Positions 5,531 to 6,010 of a stretch of DNA of 6,010 bases are shown piece after piece. Origin of the DNA: Candidatus Doudnabacteria bacterium RIFCSPHIGHO2_02_FULL_46_11 (GTDB lineage Bacteria > Patescibacteriota > Doudnabacteria > UBA920 > 2-02-FULL-46-11); the NCBI GenBank assembly GCA_001779955.1, contig MFES01000005.1, positions 20,487 through 26,496 of the forward strand, read 5' to 3'. The number at the start of each line of letters is the position of its first letter. Position 1 is the stretch's first letter. The position numbers and the translations under genes were made by a program. The notes under the pieces are model-generated. The model saw only the letters and a program-made list of their open reading frames with translations, had not been told where the DNA came from and did no database searches.

Positions 5531-5781
5531 TTGATGGCTTTGGCTAGTCTAGATTTTCTGCGAGAAACAGTGTTTTTCTTTAAAACGTGCTTCTTGGTGG
5601 CCTTATCCAAAGCGCTCATTACTTCTTTCATCTTGGCGGCCGCTTCTGATTTTTTGCCTTCGGCAATAAGCTTTTTAATCTGCTTGATCTGGCCTTTTAC
5701 TTTGTTTCTGATTTTTTCGTTGATGGCTTGTTTTCTTTTTGAGGAACGCATGGCCTTGGCGGCAGATTTAATATTCGGCAT
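5518..5781 (-). CDS. rpsT: 30S ribosomal protein S20
   Basis: An 87-aa, very basic helical protein that binds 16S rRNA in the 30S subunit and stabilises its assembly. The N-terminus MPNIKSAAKAMRSSKRKQ is the usual S20 start. The middle (residues about 20-55) forms long helices with GKKSEAAAKMKEVMSALDKA, and the C-terminus NTVSRRKSRLAKAINKLA is the typical S20 ending; length is standard for the family. The ATG at 5781 is chosen over an in-frame upstream GTG at 5859 because AGGA (5790-5787) lies 5 nt before it and because homology begins exactly there. A promoter at 5924-5952 gives it a leader of about 136 nt. The next gene on this strand is murB, 239 bp downstream. Confidence 0.95.
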   Translation of the reverse strand: MPNIKSAAKAMRSSKRKQAINEKIRNKVKGQIKQIKKLIAEGKKSEAAAKMKEVMSALDKATKKHVLKKNTVSRRKSRLAKAINKLA

Positions 5782-5917
5782 ATATTTCCTGGGGTAGGGC
5801 AACCTACGGTTTCCCTCCTCCCACCTACCTCCCTTCCCTTGAATAGGTTTTGCTCGCACTGGCGAAGCCAGATACTCGCAATCTTTAGGAGAAGTGGGAG
5901 CTCATTACTTAATTAAC
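5782..5917 (-). promoter_or_regulatory. rpsT: rpsT 5' leader with alternative hairpins
   Basis: The predicted leader holds a purine-rich stretch (minus strand, 5840-5811) with several GGAGG-like motifs. Just before the SD are two mutually exclusive stems: GTAGG (5807-5803) with CCTAC (5798-5794), or GGTAGG (5829-5824) with CCTACC (5798-5793). A further tight hairpin, CTGGC-TTC-GCCAG (5871-5859), is flanked by direct TGCGAG repeats (5880-5875, 5858-5853). S20 is known to repress its own translation in E. coli, so a feedback role is conceivable but not shown here. Confidence 0.4.
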
Positions 5918-5923
5918 TACCGC

Positions 5924-5952
5924 AGTATAAAAGAAAGAATTGGCTTTGGCAA
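5924..5952 (-). promoter_or_regulatory. rpsT: Sigma-70-type promoter of rpsT
   Basis: On the minus strand TTGCCA (5952-5947, 5/6 to TTGACA) and TATACT (5929-5924, 5/6 to TATAAT) are separated by the ideal 17 bp. The start point is predicted near 5917. This is the best promoter match seen in the window. Bases 5953-6010 beyond it hold no gene or repeat that I recognise. Confidence 0.7.
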
Positions 5953-6010
5953 ATCTTACACGGCTCCGTTTTCTATCCAATAGCTTGGAAACACTTTTGA
6001 GTTAATTCTA

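Noticed and set aside
5782..5859. N-terminal extension of S20 to 5859
   Set aside because: S20 homology starts precisely at MPNIKS with a well-placed SD; the extension runs through the purine-rich leader.
5885..5905. Six-codon upstream ORF (MSSHFS) in the rpsT leader
   Set aside because: No ribosome binding site precedes its ATG and there is no sign of an attenuation arrangement.
5894..5983. Plus-strand 29-aa reading frame starting GTG
   Set aside because: The spacing of its SD-like AGGAGA is only about 1 nt, there is no recognisable homology, and it lies across the rpsT promoter on the opposite strand.

Overview
The window looks like a chromosomal piece of a Patescibacteria (CPR, Parcubacteria-like) genome. 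This is inferred from three things: a MurB with the 'ALWQNLHFLNPER' segment that I associate with these lineages, a four-helix-bundle protein with a long C-terminal 'suffix', and gaps and coding regions loaded with short palindromic repeats. No tool search was possible. All five genes end in TAA and tryptophan is read from TGG, so nothing points to a recoded TGA.

Layout: bases 1-118 hold a palindromic repeat, a terminator-like hairpin and a possible promoter. A plus-strand cluster follows: DNA polymerase I (polA, 119-3028), a four-helix-bundle S23/IVS-type protein (3070-3687) and a YfbR/HDDC2-like HD-domain 5'-deoxynucleotidase (3689-4285). A perfect 30-bp palindrome (4286-4315) lies between this cluster and the convergent minus-strand gene murB (4349-5278). 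Upstream of murB is a repeat-filled 239-bp spacer, then rpsT (ribosomal protein S20, 5518-5781, minus). rpsT has a good sigma-70-type promoter at 5924-5952 and a leader of about 136 nt.

The genes are mostly housekeeping: replication and repair (PolA), nucleotide pool control (HD nucleotidase), peptidoglycan precursor synthesis (MurB) and translation (S20). PolA keeps all three activities by motif: 5'-nuclease, DEDDy 3'-5' exonuclease and polymerase.

The most interesting content is a family of small palindromic elements whose arms share CAGACCT / AGGTCTG. One copy is intergenic (14-51). One is a 39-bp, exactly 13-codon insert inside murB (4991-5029). The third is a 169-bp element with perfect 13-bp terminal inverted repeats (141-309), read in frame as about 57 extra N-terminal residues of PolA. 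This resembles in principle the in-frame palindromic elements known from Rickettsia. A second unusual structure sits between rpsT and murB: two arrays of a degenerate heptamer NNYYCAA in opposite orientations flanking a long imperfect palindrome.
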